25,081 nucleotides of DNA from Pseudomonadota bacterium. Lineage in GTDB: Bacteria; Pseudomonadota; Alphaproteobacteria; Rhizobiales; Beijerinckiaceae. The stretch's first letter is position 1, and each line of letters starts with the position of its first letter. Position numbers and translations under genes: made by a program. The notes below the pieces were generated by a model. It made no database searches, was not told the origin of the DNA, and saw only the letters and a program-made list of their open reading frames with translations. Of this stretch, positions 6,836 to 13,871 are shown piece after piece. The stretch covers positions 1 through 25,081 of the forward strand of contig JAEXGT010000077.1 of assembly GCA_023450615.1 (NCBI GenBank). Reading direction: 5' to 3'.

Positions 6836-7792
6836 ATGGACATTCTCTACAAGGTCTTCGTCGAACCCTTCCTCTTCATGGGCGAAGCGCCCGATCTCCT
6901 GATCCAGACGCTCTGGGAGGGCCTCGTCTCCGGCGTTCTCTATGCGCTGATCGCGCTCGGCTTCGTGCTGATCTTCAAGGCCTCGGGCGTGTTCAATTTC
7001 GCGCAGGGCATCATGGTCGTCTTCGCGGCCTTGATCCTGGTCGGCCTTTACGAGAAAGGCGTTCCCGCTTTCCTGGCGCTGATCCTCGCCGCTTTGGCCA
7101 TGCTGGTGCTCGCCATCGTGGTGGAGCGCGTGGTGTTGCGGCCCCTCGTGAACCAGCCGGACATCATCCTCTTCATGGCCACCTTCGGCCTGACCTATCT
7201 CCTCATCGGGTTCGGCGAGCTGATCTTCGGCGGCAACCCGCGAGAGATGATCACGGAAGCCCTTTTCCTGCCCCAGGGCACGACAGAAATCGACGCGTTC
7301 GGCGGCTCCATCCGCCTGCAGCATCTCGACATTGCCGCCGCCATTATTGCCTCGATCATGATCGGCCTGCTCGCGGTGTTCTTCTCGAAAACCCGCATCG
7401 GGCGCGCTCTTCGCGCGGTGGCGGACAGCCACAAGGCAGCGCTCTCGGTCGGTATTTCGCTCAACCAGATCTGGGTGATCGTGTGGTTCGCCGCAGGCCT
7501 CGTGGCGCTGGTCGCGGGCATCATGTGGGGCGCGCGCTCGGGTGTCTCCTTCTCGCTCCAGATCATCGCCCTGAAGGCCCTGCCGGTCCTCATCCTCGGC
7601 GGCTTCACCTCCATTCCAGGGGCGATCATCGGCGGGCTCATCATCGGCGTGGGCGAGAAGCTCGGCGAGTTCTATTGGGGGCCGCTTGTCGGCGGCGGCA
7701 TCGAGACATGGCTTGCCTACGTCATCGCCCTCCTCTTCCTGCTCTACAGGCCGCAGGGCCTGTTCGGCGAGAAGATCATCGAACGGATTTAA
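6836..7792 (+). CDS. livH: Branched-chain-type ABC transporter permease (LivH-like)
   Basis: The 318-residue inner-membrane protein is almost wholly hydrophobic, with about eight membrane spans. It carries LivH hallmarks: GLVSGVLYALIALGFVLIFK near the N-terminus with FNFAQG after it, an RALRAVADSHKAALSVGI cytoplasmic loop that contacts the ATPase, and GGFTSIPGAIIGGLIIG near the C-terminus. It forms half of the membrane channel with the LivM-like protein. The start is ATG 6836, preceded by GAGGGG; a TTG one codon upstream is not needed. It follows the LivG-like gene by ten bases and is followed by the LivM-like gene after twelve. Confidence 0.93.
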   Translation: MDILYKVFVEPFLFMGEAPDLLIQTLWEGLVSGVLYALIALGFVLIFKASGVFNFAQGIMVVFAALILVGLYEKGVPAFLALILAALAMLVLAIVVERVVLRPLVNQPDIILFMATFGLTYLLIGFGELIFGGNPREMITEALFLPQGTTEIDAFGGSIRLQHLDIAAAIIASIMIGLLAVFFSKTRIGRALRAVADSHKAALSVGISLNQIWVIVWFAAGLVALVAGIMWGARSGVSFSLQIIALKALPVLILGGFTSIPGAIIGGLIIGVGEKLGEFYWGPLVGGGIETWLAYVIALLFLLYRPQGLFGEKIIERI

Positions 7793-7804
7793 GGGAGTTC
7801 TGAC

Positions 7805-8890
7805 GTGCTTTACCGCGAAGCCGGTCAATTCAAGACGAACTACGTCAGCGACTCCGCCATCTTCCCCCTGCGAGAGGACAGGATCGGCCTCGGCCTCATC
7901 ATCCTTGCGGCTTATGCGCTCGCCTTCGTAGGCAACAGCTTTCTACTCCAGGCGGTGATGATCCCCTTCCTGGTGTTCTCGCTTGCCTCCATCGGGCTCA
8001 ACATCCTCACCGGCTATACGGGCCTTCTTTCGCTCGGCACCGGCGCGTTCATGGGCGTTGGGGCCTATGCCTGCTACAAGCTGATGACGGCCTTTCCGGA
8101 CGTGAACGTGATCGTCTGGATCTTCGTCTCCGGCTTCTTCTCCGCCGCCATCGGCGCGATGTTCGGCCTGCCGTCGCTGCGCATCAAGGGGTTCTACCTT
8201 GCCGTGGCGACGCTCGCCGCGCAGTTCTTCCTGCAATGGTGCTTCATCCGTATTCCGTGGCTCGTGAACTACAACGTCTCGGGCGCTCTCGATGCCCCGT
8301 TGCGCACCCTTTTCGGCATTCCGATCATGGGGCCGAACGCAACGCCGCAGACGCGCTACCTTCTGGTGCTCACCATCGTGATCGTCCTCACGTGGCTCGC
8401 CTCGAACCTCGTCCACGGCCGGATCGGGCGCATGTGGATTGCCATCCGTGACATGGACCTCGCGGCAGAGCTCATGGGCATCCGCCCGCTCCAGACCAAG
8501 CTGCTGGCGTTCGCCGTCTCGTCCTATTATTGCGGCGTCGCGGGCGCGCTCCTCGTATTCCTTTGGTACGGCGGCGCGGAATACGACGTGTTCAACATCA
8601 ACCAGTCCTTCTTCATCCTGTTCATGGTGATCATCGGCGGGCTGGGCAGCCTCATCGGCTCGTTCTTCGGCGCAGCACTGATCTTCATCCTGCCGATCGT
8701 TCTCGGCATCGTTCTGCCAGCCGTGCTCTCGCCCTTCGGAATTTCCGTAGGGTCGGACACCATCGAGCACCTGCGCTTCATGATCGTTGGCGCGCTCATC
8801 ATCTTTTTCCTGATCGTGGAACCGCACGGCCTCGCGCGGCTCTGGCAGATCGGCAAGCAGAAGCTCCTCGTCTGGCCGTTCCCCTACTGA
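7805..8890 (+). CDS. livM: Branched-chain-type ABC transporter permease (LivM-like)
   Basis: The 361-residue inner-membrane protein is the second permease. After a polar N-terminus of about 30 residues it has about nine to ten hydrophobic segments. LivM hallmarks include LASIGLNILTGYTGLLSLG, followed by GAFMGVGAY, FGLPSLRIKGFYLAVATLA, and the ATPase-contact loop GRMWIAIRDMDLAAELMGI. The C-terminal GGLGSLIGSFFGAA matches LivH and LivM relatives. The GTG start has AAGGGAG upstream. It is followed by 74 bases containing the strong ribosome binding site of the binding-protein gene. Confidence 0.93.
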   Translation: MLYREAGQFKTNYVSDSAIFPLREDRIGLGLIILAAYALAFVGNSFLLQAVMIPFLVFSLASIGLNILTGYTGLLSLGTGAFMGVGAYACYKLMTAFPDVNVIVWIFVSGFFSAAIGAMFGLPSLRIKGFYLAVATLAAQFFLQWCFIRIPWLVNYNVSGALDAPLRTLFGIPIMGPNATPQTRYLLVLTIVIVLTWLASNLVHGRIGRMWIAIRDMDLAAELMGIRPLQTKLLAFAVSSYYCGVAGALLVFLWYGGAEYDVFNINQSFFILFMVIIGGLGSLIGSFFGAALIFILPIVLGIVLPAVLSPFGISVGSDTIEHLRFMIVGALIIFFLIVEPHGLARLWQIGKQKLLVWPFPY

Positions 8891-8964
8891 CGGCTGGCTC
8901 GCAAAGGAGACGGGAACTTAAAAAAGCCGGCTCCATGCCGGGCAACAACGGGAGGAAACGCACC

Positions 8965-10287
8965 ATGTCGTTTCGTAAAATGAGCCTCAAGCTGGTCGCG
9001 GCGACTCTTCTCGCCGGCTCGGCGCTGCCTGCCTTCGCGCAGGATTCGATCTACGTCCCCCTCTTCACCTACCGTACCGGCCCCTTCGCAGGCTCCGGCA
9101 CCTATATCGCCGACGGCATGCACGATTACCTTCAGATGCTCAACCAGCGCGATGGCGGCATCGGCGGCGTAAAGCTCGTCATCGAAGAATGCGAGACCGG
9201 CTATGACACCAAGAAGGGTGTCGAATGCTATGAGGCGGTGAAGGGCAAGAACCCGGTCGTCGTCAATCCTTGGTCGACCGGCATCACGCTGCCGCTGATC
9301 CCGCGCGCTTCCGTCGACAAGATTCCGATCCTCTCCATGGCCTACGGTCTCTCGGCCTCGGCGCGTGGCGATATTTTCCCCTGGGTCTTCAATCCGCCCG
9401 CCACCTACTGGGACGGCTTGTCGATGATCATCAAATATATCGGCGAAAAGGAAGGCGGGCTCGACAAGCTGAAGGGCAAGAAGATCGGCTTCATCCATCT
9501 CGATGCCGCCTTCGGCAAGGAGCCGATCCCGCTGCTTCAGGAATTGTCGAAGGAGATGGGCTTCGAGGTCGCGCTCTATCCCGTCGCCGCCCAGGATATG
9601 CAGAACCAGTCCTCGCAATGGCTCTCGGCCCGCCGCGACCGGCCCGATTACATGATCATGTGGGGCTGGGGCACCATGAACGGCGCAGCCGTGAAAGAAG
9701 CGGTGCGTTCCGGCTACCCGATGGACAAGTTCTATTCCGTTTGGTGGCCGAGCGAGGATGACGCCAAGGCCGGTGGCGCCGGCTCGAAGGGCTTCAAGAT
9801 GCTTAACTGGCATGCGGTCGGCACCAACTTCCCGGCGCTCCAGGACATCCAGAAGCACGTGGTCGAAAAGGGAATGTCCAAGGCTCAGAAGGACAAGGTC
9901 GGCGAGCTTCTCTACAATCGCGGCGTCTACAACTCCCTGCTGATCGCGGAAGGCATCGCCATGGCCCAGAAGGTCACCGGCAAGAAGGTCGTGACCGGTG
10001 AGGACGTGCGACGCGGCCTGGAGAACATCAAGCTCGATCCGGCCCGCCTGAAGGAGCTCGGTCTCGAAGGTTTCACCGAAACCCTCACCCTGACCTGCAA
10101 CGATCACAACGGCCACCGCCCCGCCTTCATGCAGGAATGGGATGGCGCGAAATGGGCGAAGATATCCGATCCCATCGAGCCCATGACCGACCGCACCAAG
10201 GCCCAGCTCGAGGCCGCCGCGAAGGACTATGCCGAGAAGAACGCCGGCTGGCCCAAGCGCACGGAAGCCTGCGACAATCCGAGCTAA
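8965..10287 (+). CDS. livK: ABC transporter substrate-binding protein (LivK-like, type 1 periplasmic fold)
   Basis: The periplasmic binding component is 440 residues. The open frame runs upstream into the LivM-like gene, but ATG 8965 is preceded by GGAGG (8951-8955) and begins a clear signal peptide, MSFRKMSLKLVAATLLAGSA, ending LPAFA before QDSIYV. The mature protein has the Leu/Ile/Val-binding-protein layout: a first lobe with YRTGPFAGSG and an internal NPWSTGITL ligand-site segment, the hinge region KKIGFIHLDAAFGKEP, and the second lobe with DYMIMWGWG. It has several cysteines near the C-terminus (LTCNDHNGH, EACDNPS). Relatives in ligase-linked operons are thought to bind aromatic or short organic acids, so an amino acid is not the most likely ligand here. 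A 9-bp hairpin follows the gene. Confidence 0.92.
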   Translation: MSFRKMSLKLVAATLLAGSALPAFAQDSIYVPLFTYRTGPFAGSGTYIADGMHDYLQMLNQRDGGIGGVKLVIEECETGYDTKKGVECYEAVKGKNPVVVNPWSTGITLPLIPRASVDKIPILSMAYGLSASARGDIFPWVFNPPATYWDGLSMIIKYIGEKEGGLDKLKGKKIGFIHLDAAFGKEPIPLLQELSKEMGFEVALYPVAAQDMQNQSSQWLSARRDRPDYMIMWGWGTMNGAAVKEAVRSGYPMDKFYSVWWPSEDDAKAGGAGSKGFKMLNWHAVGTNFPALQDIQKHVVEKGMSKAQKDKVGELLYNRGVYNSLLIAEGIAMAQKVTGKKVVTGEDVRRGLENIKLDPARLKELGLEGFTETLTLTCNDHNGHRPAFMQEWDGAKWAKISDPIEPMTDRTKAQLEAAAKDYAEKNAGWPKRTEACDNPS

Positions 10288-10304
10288 GAGCGCTTTGACA
10301 GACA

Positions 10305-10328
10305 GCATGCGGGAGACATCCCGCATGC
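10305..10328 (+). repeat. Intercistronic hairpin after the binding-protein gene
   Basis: GCATGCGGG (10305-10313) and CCCGCATGC (10320-10328) form a perfect 9-bp stem with a 6-base loop. It lies 17 bases past the stop codon, inside the operon, and no T run follows. Such hairpins commonly protect upstream mRNA so that the binding protein is made in excess over the other subunits. Confidence 0.7.
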
Positions 10329-10364
10329 GCCTTTGCTTCAGGGGATTGCCCGAAAGGATTGTTC

Positions 10365-11201
10365 ATGAGCAGCGCCGTTCAGATGCAGCCCGCATCTGCC
10401 GAAACCGTTCTGACCGTCAACAACATCGAGGTGGTCTACGACCATGTGATCCTCGTGCTCAAGGGCGTGTCGCTCACCGTGCCGAAAGGGGGCATCGTGG
10501 CGCTTCTCGGCGCGAACGGCGCAGGCAAGACGACGACGCTGAAAGCCATCTCCAACCTGCTCCATGCGGAGCGCGGCGAGGTGACGAAAGGCTCCATCGA
10601 ATTCAACGGCGAGCGTGTCGACAAACTTTCTCCCAACGAACTGGTGCGGCGCGGCTGCATCCAGGTTCTCGAAGGCCGCCATTGCTTTGGCCACCTCACC
10701 ATCGAGGAGAACCTGCTCACCGGCGCGTTCACGCGCAAGGACGGCAATGCCGCCATCAAGCGCGACCTGGAAGCGATCTACGAATACTTCCCGCGCCTGA
10801 AGCAGCGGCGCATGTCCATGGCGGGCTATACCTCCGGCGGTGAGCAGCAGATGTGCGCCATCGGCCGGGCCATGATGTCCAAGCCGTCCATGATCCTTCT
10901 CGACGAGCCTTCCATGGGCCTCGCGCCGCAAATCGTGGAAGAGATCTTTGAGATCGTGCGCATTCTCAACACGTCGGAGGGCGTGTCCTTCCTGCTCGCG
11001 GAGCAGAACACCAACATGGCACTCAAATACGCCACCTATGGCTACATTCTGGAGACGGGCCGCGTGGTGATGGACGGCCCCGCCCAGGCGCTTCGCGAGA
11101 ACGAGGATGTGAAGGAATTCTACCTCGGCGTCTCGGAAGGCGACCGCAAGTCCTTCCGGGCCGTCAAAAGCTACAAGCGCCGCAAGCGCTGGCTCGCTTG
11201 A
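10365..11201 (+). CDS. livF: Branched-chain-type ABC transporter ATP-binding protein (LivF-like)
   Basis: This is the second cytoplasmic ATPase of the importer, 278 residues. Walker A is GANGAGKT (49-56), the signature SGGEQQM (157-163), and Walker B MILLDEP (176-182). The switch position is occupied by glutamine in AEQN (about 214), as is usual in LivF proteins. The ATG at 10365 has AAGGA upstream; a TTG two codons earlier is less likely. The C-terminus is longer and more basic than in many LivF proteins, ending SYKRRKRWLA. The gene follows the post-binding-protein hairpin and precedes the PaaK-like gene by 25 bases. Confidence 0.93.
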   Translation: MSSAVQMQPASAETVLTVNNIEVVYDHVILVLKGVSLTVPKGGIVALLGANGAGKTTTLKAISNLLHAERGEVTKGSIEFNGERVDKLSPNELVRRGCIQVLEGRHCFGHLTIEENLLTGAFTRKDGNAAIKRDLEAIYEYFPRLKQRRMSMAGYTSGGEQQMCAIGRAMMSKPSMILLDEPSMGLAPQIVEEIFEIVRILNTSEGVSFLLAEQNTNMALKYATYGYILETGRVVMDGPAQALRENEDVKEFYLGVSEGDRKSFRAVKSYKRRKRWLA

Positions 11202-11226
11202 TCCAATCGACAAAAAGAGACGCGCC

Positions 11227-12459
11227 TTGACAGAGAACCTCGACGCCCTTGAAACCCGCAGCTCCTCCGACCGCGAGAGCGACCTCTTTGCGCGTCTGCC
11301 CGAAATGCTCAAGCGCGCCATGGCTGCTCCAGCCTATGCGGAGCGGCTGAAGGGCATCGATCCGGCCTCCGTCACCAACCGTGAGGCGCTGGCCTCTCTC
11401 CCCGTGCTGCGCAAGAGCGAACTCTCGGCGTTGCAGAAAACCGCCCTGCCCTTCGGCGGCTTCATCGCCGATGCGCCGGGCTCGTTCGGACGCCTGTTCA
11501 CCTCTCCCGGGCCGATCTTCGAAGCGGAGCCCGCTTCGAACGATCCCTGGCGCTCGGCGCGCGGCCTCTTCGCGGCGGGCTTTCGCCGGGGAGATATCGT
11601 GCTCAATACCTTCGGCTATCATCTGACACCGGGCGGCTTCATCATGGATTCCGGGGCGCGCGCCTTGGGCTGCGCCGTCCTTCCCGCCGGTCCTGGCAAC
11701 ACCGAGCAGCAACTCGAAGTGATCGAAGCCTATCGCCCGAATGCTTATTGCGGCACGCCGGATTTCCTGAAGATCCTGCTCGACAGCGCGGCCACCGCCG
11801 GGAAGGACGCCTCCTCCATCAAGCGCGCGCTCGTCTCGGGCGCGGCCTTTCCGAAATCCCTCCAGGAAGAATTCTCCGCACGCGGCATCGAGGCGTATCA
11901 GGCTTATGCGACAGCGGATCTCGGCTTCATCGCCTATGAAACCTCTGCCCGCGGGGGCCTCGTGGTCAACGAGGACATCATCGTGGAAATCGTGCGGCCC
12001 GGAACGGGCGATCCTGTCGGCGAGGGCGAGGTCGGGGAGATCGTGGTCACCACGCTCGACCCGCAGCATCCGTTCATTCGCCTGGCGCTCGGCGACCTCA
12101 CTGCCGTGCTACCGGGAGCAAGCCCATGCGGGCGCACCAACATGCGCATCAAGGGCTGGATGGGCCGCGCCGACCAGGCCACAAAGGTGAAGGGCATGTT
12201 CGCGCGCCCTGAACAGGTCGCCGAGATAGGCCGCCGCCATCCGGAACTCGGACGCCTGCGTCTGAGCGTCGGACGGGACAACGAAACCGACACGATGACC
12301 CTCATGGCTGAATGCGATCAGGGATCGGAAGGCCTTTCCGAAGCCATCGCTGCCACGCTGCAATCGGTCACCAAGCTCAAAGGCACCGTTTCACTCGTCG
12401 CACCGGGAACGCTGCCCAATGACGGCAAAGTCATTTCCGACGAGCGCAGCTATAGCTGA
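11227..12459 (+). CDS. PaaK-like (phenylacetate-CoA ligase family) protein with degenerate ATP-binding loop
   Basis: The 410-residue protein has the size and order of the phenylacetate-CoA ligase family. The C-terminal half is recognisable: IRLALGDLTAVLPG, then KGWMGRADQATKVKG with the conserved GR-D, and a final NDGKVI carrying a lysine where PaaK enzymes have their catalytic one. The ATP-binding loop, normally SSGTTGxP, is replaced by FTSPGPIFEAE (91-101), which lacks the Thr-Thr-Gly-x-x core. It may therefore be a weak or altered ligase, a thioesterase-like or regulatory homologue, or an adenylating enzyme using another loop; sequence alone does not decide. The TTG start has only a weak purine-rich site. 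It is the last gene of the operon, so the importer is flanked by one intact and one altered ligase. Confidence 0.85.
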   Translation: MTENLDALETRSSSDRESDLFARLPEMLKRAMAAPAYAERLKGIDPASVTNREALASLPVLRKSELSALQKTALPFGGFIADAPGSFGRLFTSPGPIFEAEPASNDPWRSARGLFAAGFRRGDIVLNTFGYHLTPGGFIMDSGARALGCAVLPAGPGNTEQQLEVIEAYRPNAYCGTPDFLKILLDSAATAGKDASSIKRALVSGAAFPKSLQEEFSARGIEAYQAYATADLGFIAYETSARGGLVVNEDIIVEIVRPGTGDPVGEGEVGEIVVTTLDPQHPFIRLALGDLTAVLPGASPCGRTNMRIKGWMGRADQATKVKGMFARPEQVAEIGRRHPELGRLRLSVGRDNETDTMTLMAECDQGSEGLSEAIAATLQSVTKLKGTVSLVAPGTLPNDGKVISDERSYS

Positions 12460-12506
12460 GCGGCTGTTGGCTCAGCTGGATTTTCTCTGAAAAAACAACG
12501 ACCCGC

Positions 12507-12537
12507 AAAGAAAAAGAGCACCCGATGAGGGTGCTCT
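12507..12537 (-). terminator. Intrinsic terminator of candidate sRNA B
   Basis: AGAGCACCC (12515-12523) pairs perfectly with GGGTGCTCT (12529-12537). On the minus strand the stem is followed by TTTTTCTTT. On the plus strand it lies 55 bases after the PaaK-like gene but has no T run, so it probably serves the minus-strand transcript only. Confidence 0.8.
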
Positions 12538-12590
12538 GAGGTGTCCGGCCGTAGGGGCAAAAAGGACCGGAGATGACAGTCAACGCGCTT
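12507..12590 (-). ncRNA. Candidate small RNA B, paralogous to the element at 1953-2036
   Basis: Read on the minus strand, a core (12569 down to 12537) with TTTTGCCCCTACGG and ACACCTCA leads straight into a 9-bp terminator stem and a TTTTTCTTT tail. The order and the 29-of-33-position core match are the same as in element A. The core is enclosed by a CCGG/CCGG stem (12567-12570, 12545-12548) that keeps pairing although bases differ from A. The terminator stems also differ in sequence but both pair perfectly. The upstream gene's own terminator lies more than 100 bases before it, so this is probably an independent transcript. No convincing promoter was found; the 5' end near 12590 is a guess. 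The AT-rich run at 12605-12628 is likely promoter DNA. Confidence 0.55.
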
Positions 12591-12718
12591 TCTCTGGAAT
12601 AGTTCCAAATTTTTTTGAATTTTTTTTGCGCTTCGCCCTGATCAATCCTGGTCGGACAGTTCGGAACCAGAGCGCGCTCCTTAATCGGTCCCGAACAACT
12701 CAAACCATCAATCTCTCA

Positions 12719-12750
12719 GGAAAAAGGGCCCAGGATCGCTCCCGGGCCCA
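12719..12750 (-). terminator. Intrinsic terminator of the second outer-membrane protein gene
   Basis: On the minus strand GGGCCCGGG pairs with CCTGGGCCC (one G-U pair) around a 6-base loop and is followed by TTTTTCC. It begins about 27 bases past the stop of the outer-membrane protein gene. Confidence 0.85.
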
Positions 12751-12775
12751 GTTTCCATTGGGAGGTTCTCGACGC

Positions 12776-13555
12776 TTAGTACGTGCCGAACTTGAAGTTC
12801 AACTTGGCACGGGCCACGAAGAAGTCCTGATCGTCACTATCCCGAGGCAGGAAGACATCGACAGGCGGCCCGCCAACCGGGGTGAAGGTTCCCAGGCGGC
12901 TGTCATTGTCGTCCTCATCAATGTTGACCCAAAGGCCTTCGATGCCGAACGTCACCGCAGAGGAGCCGAACCAGTTCACAGGCAGGGCCCATTCGACACC
13001 ACCACCGGCTGTCCAGCCGCTGTTGTTGTCCGTATAGGCAAGACCACCTGTGGCGTAGATCAGGACGCGGTCGATGGCGACACCAGCCCGCAGGCGCACG
13101 GTGCCGAACCAATCCTCACGCCCCGAGAACTCGCCAGGCACGAAAATGCCTGTGAAGCCCGGGCCCGGGATGAACACCGCATCCTTGTCGTCAGTATCGG
13201 CGTACTGGATATCAGCTTCGGCACCGATCACGAAGGAGCCGATCTGATAGTTGTAGCCGATCTGGGCGCCGCCGACGAAACCGCCGTCGTCACCGTCGTT
13301 GAAGTCGAGCCGTCCTCCTACGAGGCCCGTCGGAACGCCCGGACCCGTGAGAAACACGTCTTCGCTGTTAGAATCACGCCAGCCCCAACCGAGGTTGCCA
13401 CCGACGTAGAAGCCCGTCCAAGTGAAGATCGGAGCTGCTGCGATAATGGGAGCGGGAGGCGCTTCGCGGGCCGGAAGGTCCGCTGCTGACGCAGTGGTCG
13501 CCACGAGAGCAACACTAGCAACCCCTGCGAGAAGACTGAGTACGCACTTTTTCAT
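12776..13555 (-). CDS. Outer-membrane beta-barrel protein (Omp25/Omp31-like)
   Basis: The product is 259 residues when started at ATG 13555. An upstream ATG in frame (13588) would put 11 extra residues before the signal peptide and is less likely; AGGGG precedes the chosen start. The signal sequence MKKCVLSLLAGVASVALVAT runs to TASA before ADLP. Next come a proline-rich linker and FTWTGFYVGGNLGWGWRD, the first strand of an eight-stranded barrel. GGAQIGYNYQIGSFVIGAEA and a C-terminal LNFKFGTY closely parallel the barrel at 506-1276. The loops are unusually rich in Asp and Asn (DFNDGDDG, NIDEDDNDS), suggesting cation binding at the surface. It is monocistronic, with a long AT-rich upstream region shared with a divergent sRNA candidate. 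Confidence 0.92.
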   Translation of the reverse strand: MKKCVLSLLAGVASVALVATTASAADLPAREAPPAPIIAAAPIFTWTGFYVGGNLGWGWRDSNSEDVFLTGPGVPTGLVGGRLDFNDGDDGGFVGGAQIGYNYQIGSFVIGAEADIQYADTDDKDAVFIPGPGFTGIFVPGEFSGREDWFGTVRLRAGVAIDRVLIYATGGLAYTDNNSGWTAGGGVEWALPVNWFGSSAVTFGIEGLWVNIDEDDNDSRLGTFTPVGGPPVDVFLPRDSDDQDFFVARAKLNFKFGTY

Positions 13556-13618
13556 AACCGTAACCCCTATTGTGAGGATCCACGGCAAAAACTTCGCTCT
13601 TTCAGCAAGAAAAATCTA

Positions 13619-13737
13619 TTGCAAACAAGCAACAGTCAGTTGCAAGTGCTCATCCTGCAAAGAATCTAAAGTGGTACTACTTTTGTATGAGCAAGATCTA
13701 TACAGGTATATATTCAAAACAATAAAGATTGTTGCAA
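13619..13737. promoter_or_regulatory. AT-rich divergent regulatory region with three TTGCAA sites
   Basis: The palindromic hexamer TTGCAA occurs at 13619-13624, 13640-13645 and 13732-13737, the last within GTTGCAAC. The first two starts are 21 bases apart, two helical turns. The region lies between the start of the minus-strand outer-membrane gene and a plus-strand sRNA promoter. A possible minus-strand promoter (TTATTG, 17 bases, TATAGA) lies in 13695-13725. An unknown regulator binding here is an inference. Confidence 0.35.
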
Positions 13738-13746
13738 CAGCTTAAT

Positions 13747-13775
13747 TTGACTTTACCTATTTTGCATGCCGTAAT
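13747..13775 (+). promoter_or_regulatory. Promoter of candidate sRNA C
   Basis: TTGACT (13747-13752) and CGTAAT (13770-13775) are separated by exactly 17 bases. This is the best sigma-70-type promoter match noticed in the window. The start would be near 13782. Confidence 0.5.
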
Positions 13776-13781
13776 GATCTT

Positions 13782-13846
13782 GTTTTCGGGTAGCAACCGA
13801 AGGCGAGGAGACAACTAATCACCCTGCCCCCGGGCAGGGTTTTTTC
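13782..13846 (+). ncRNA. Candidate small RNA C
   Basis: A compact unit of about 65 bases lies between a good promoter and a strong terminator and contains no start codon followed by an open frame. From 5' to 3' it has a small hairpin TTCGG/CCGAA (13785-13789, 13797-13801), a purine-rich single-stranded stretch with GAGGAGACAAC, and the terminator. The AGGAG stretch could mimic a ribosome binding site or bind CU-rich targets. The position, divergent from an outer-membrane protein gene, resembles sRNAs that tune outer-membrane proteins, but that is inference. I do not recognise a named family. Confidence 0.5.
13821..13846 (+). terminator. Intrinsic terminator of candidate sRNA C
   Basis: ACCCTGCCC and GGGCAGGGT form a 9-bp stem with a 2-base loop nominally (the innermost pairs probably open), followed by TTTTTTCT. 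No plus-strand coding gene ends here, so the terminator itself argues for a short non-coding transcript. Confidence 0.85.
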
Positions 13847-13871
13847 TGGCCGGACGGCTGCCCTGCCCTCG

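Noticed and set aside
6776..7828. 350-residue minus-strand frame opposite the LivH-like gene
   Set aside because: Its composition is very rich in His, Asp, Glu and Arg, the usual antisense image of a hydrophobic permease.
8884..10326. 480-residue minus-strand frame opposite the LivK-like gene
   Set aside because: Shadow of the binding-protein gene; no recognisable domain and no plausible start site.
12626..13489. 287-residue plus-strand frame opposite the second outer-membrane gene
   Set aside because: Antisense image of a gene with clear signal peptide and barrel pattern; it also runs through that gene's terminator.
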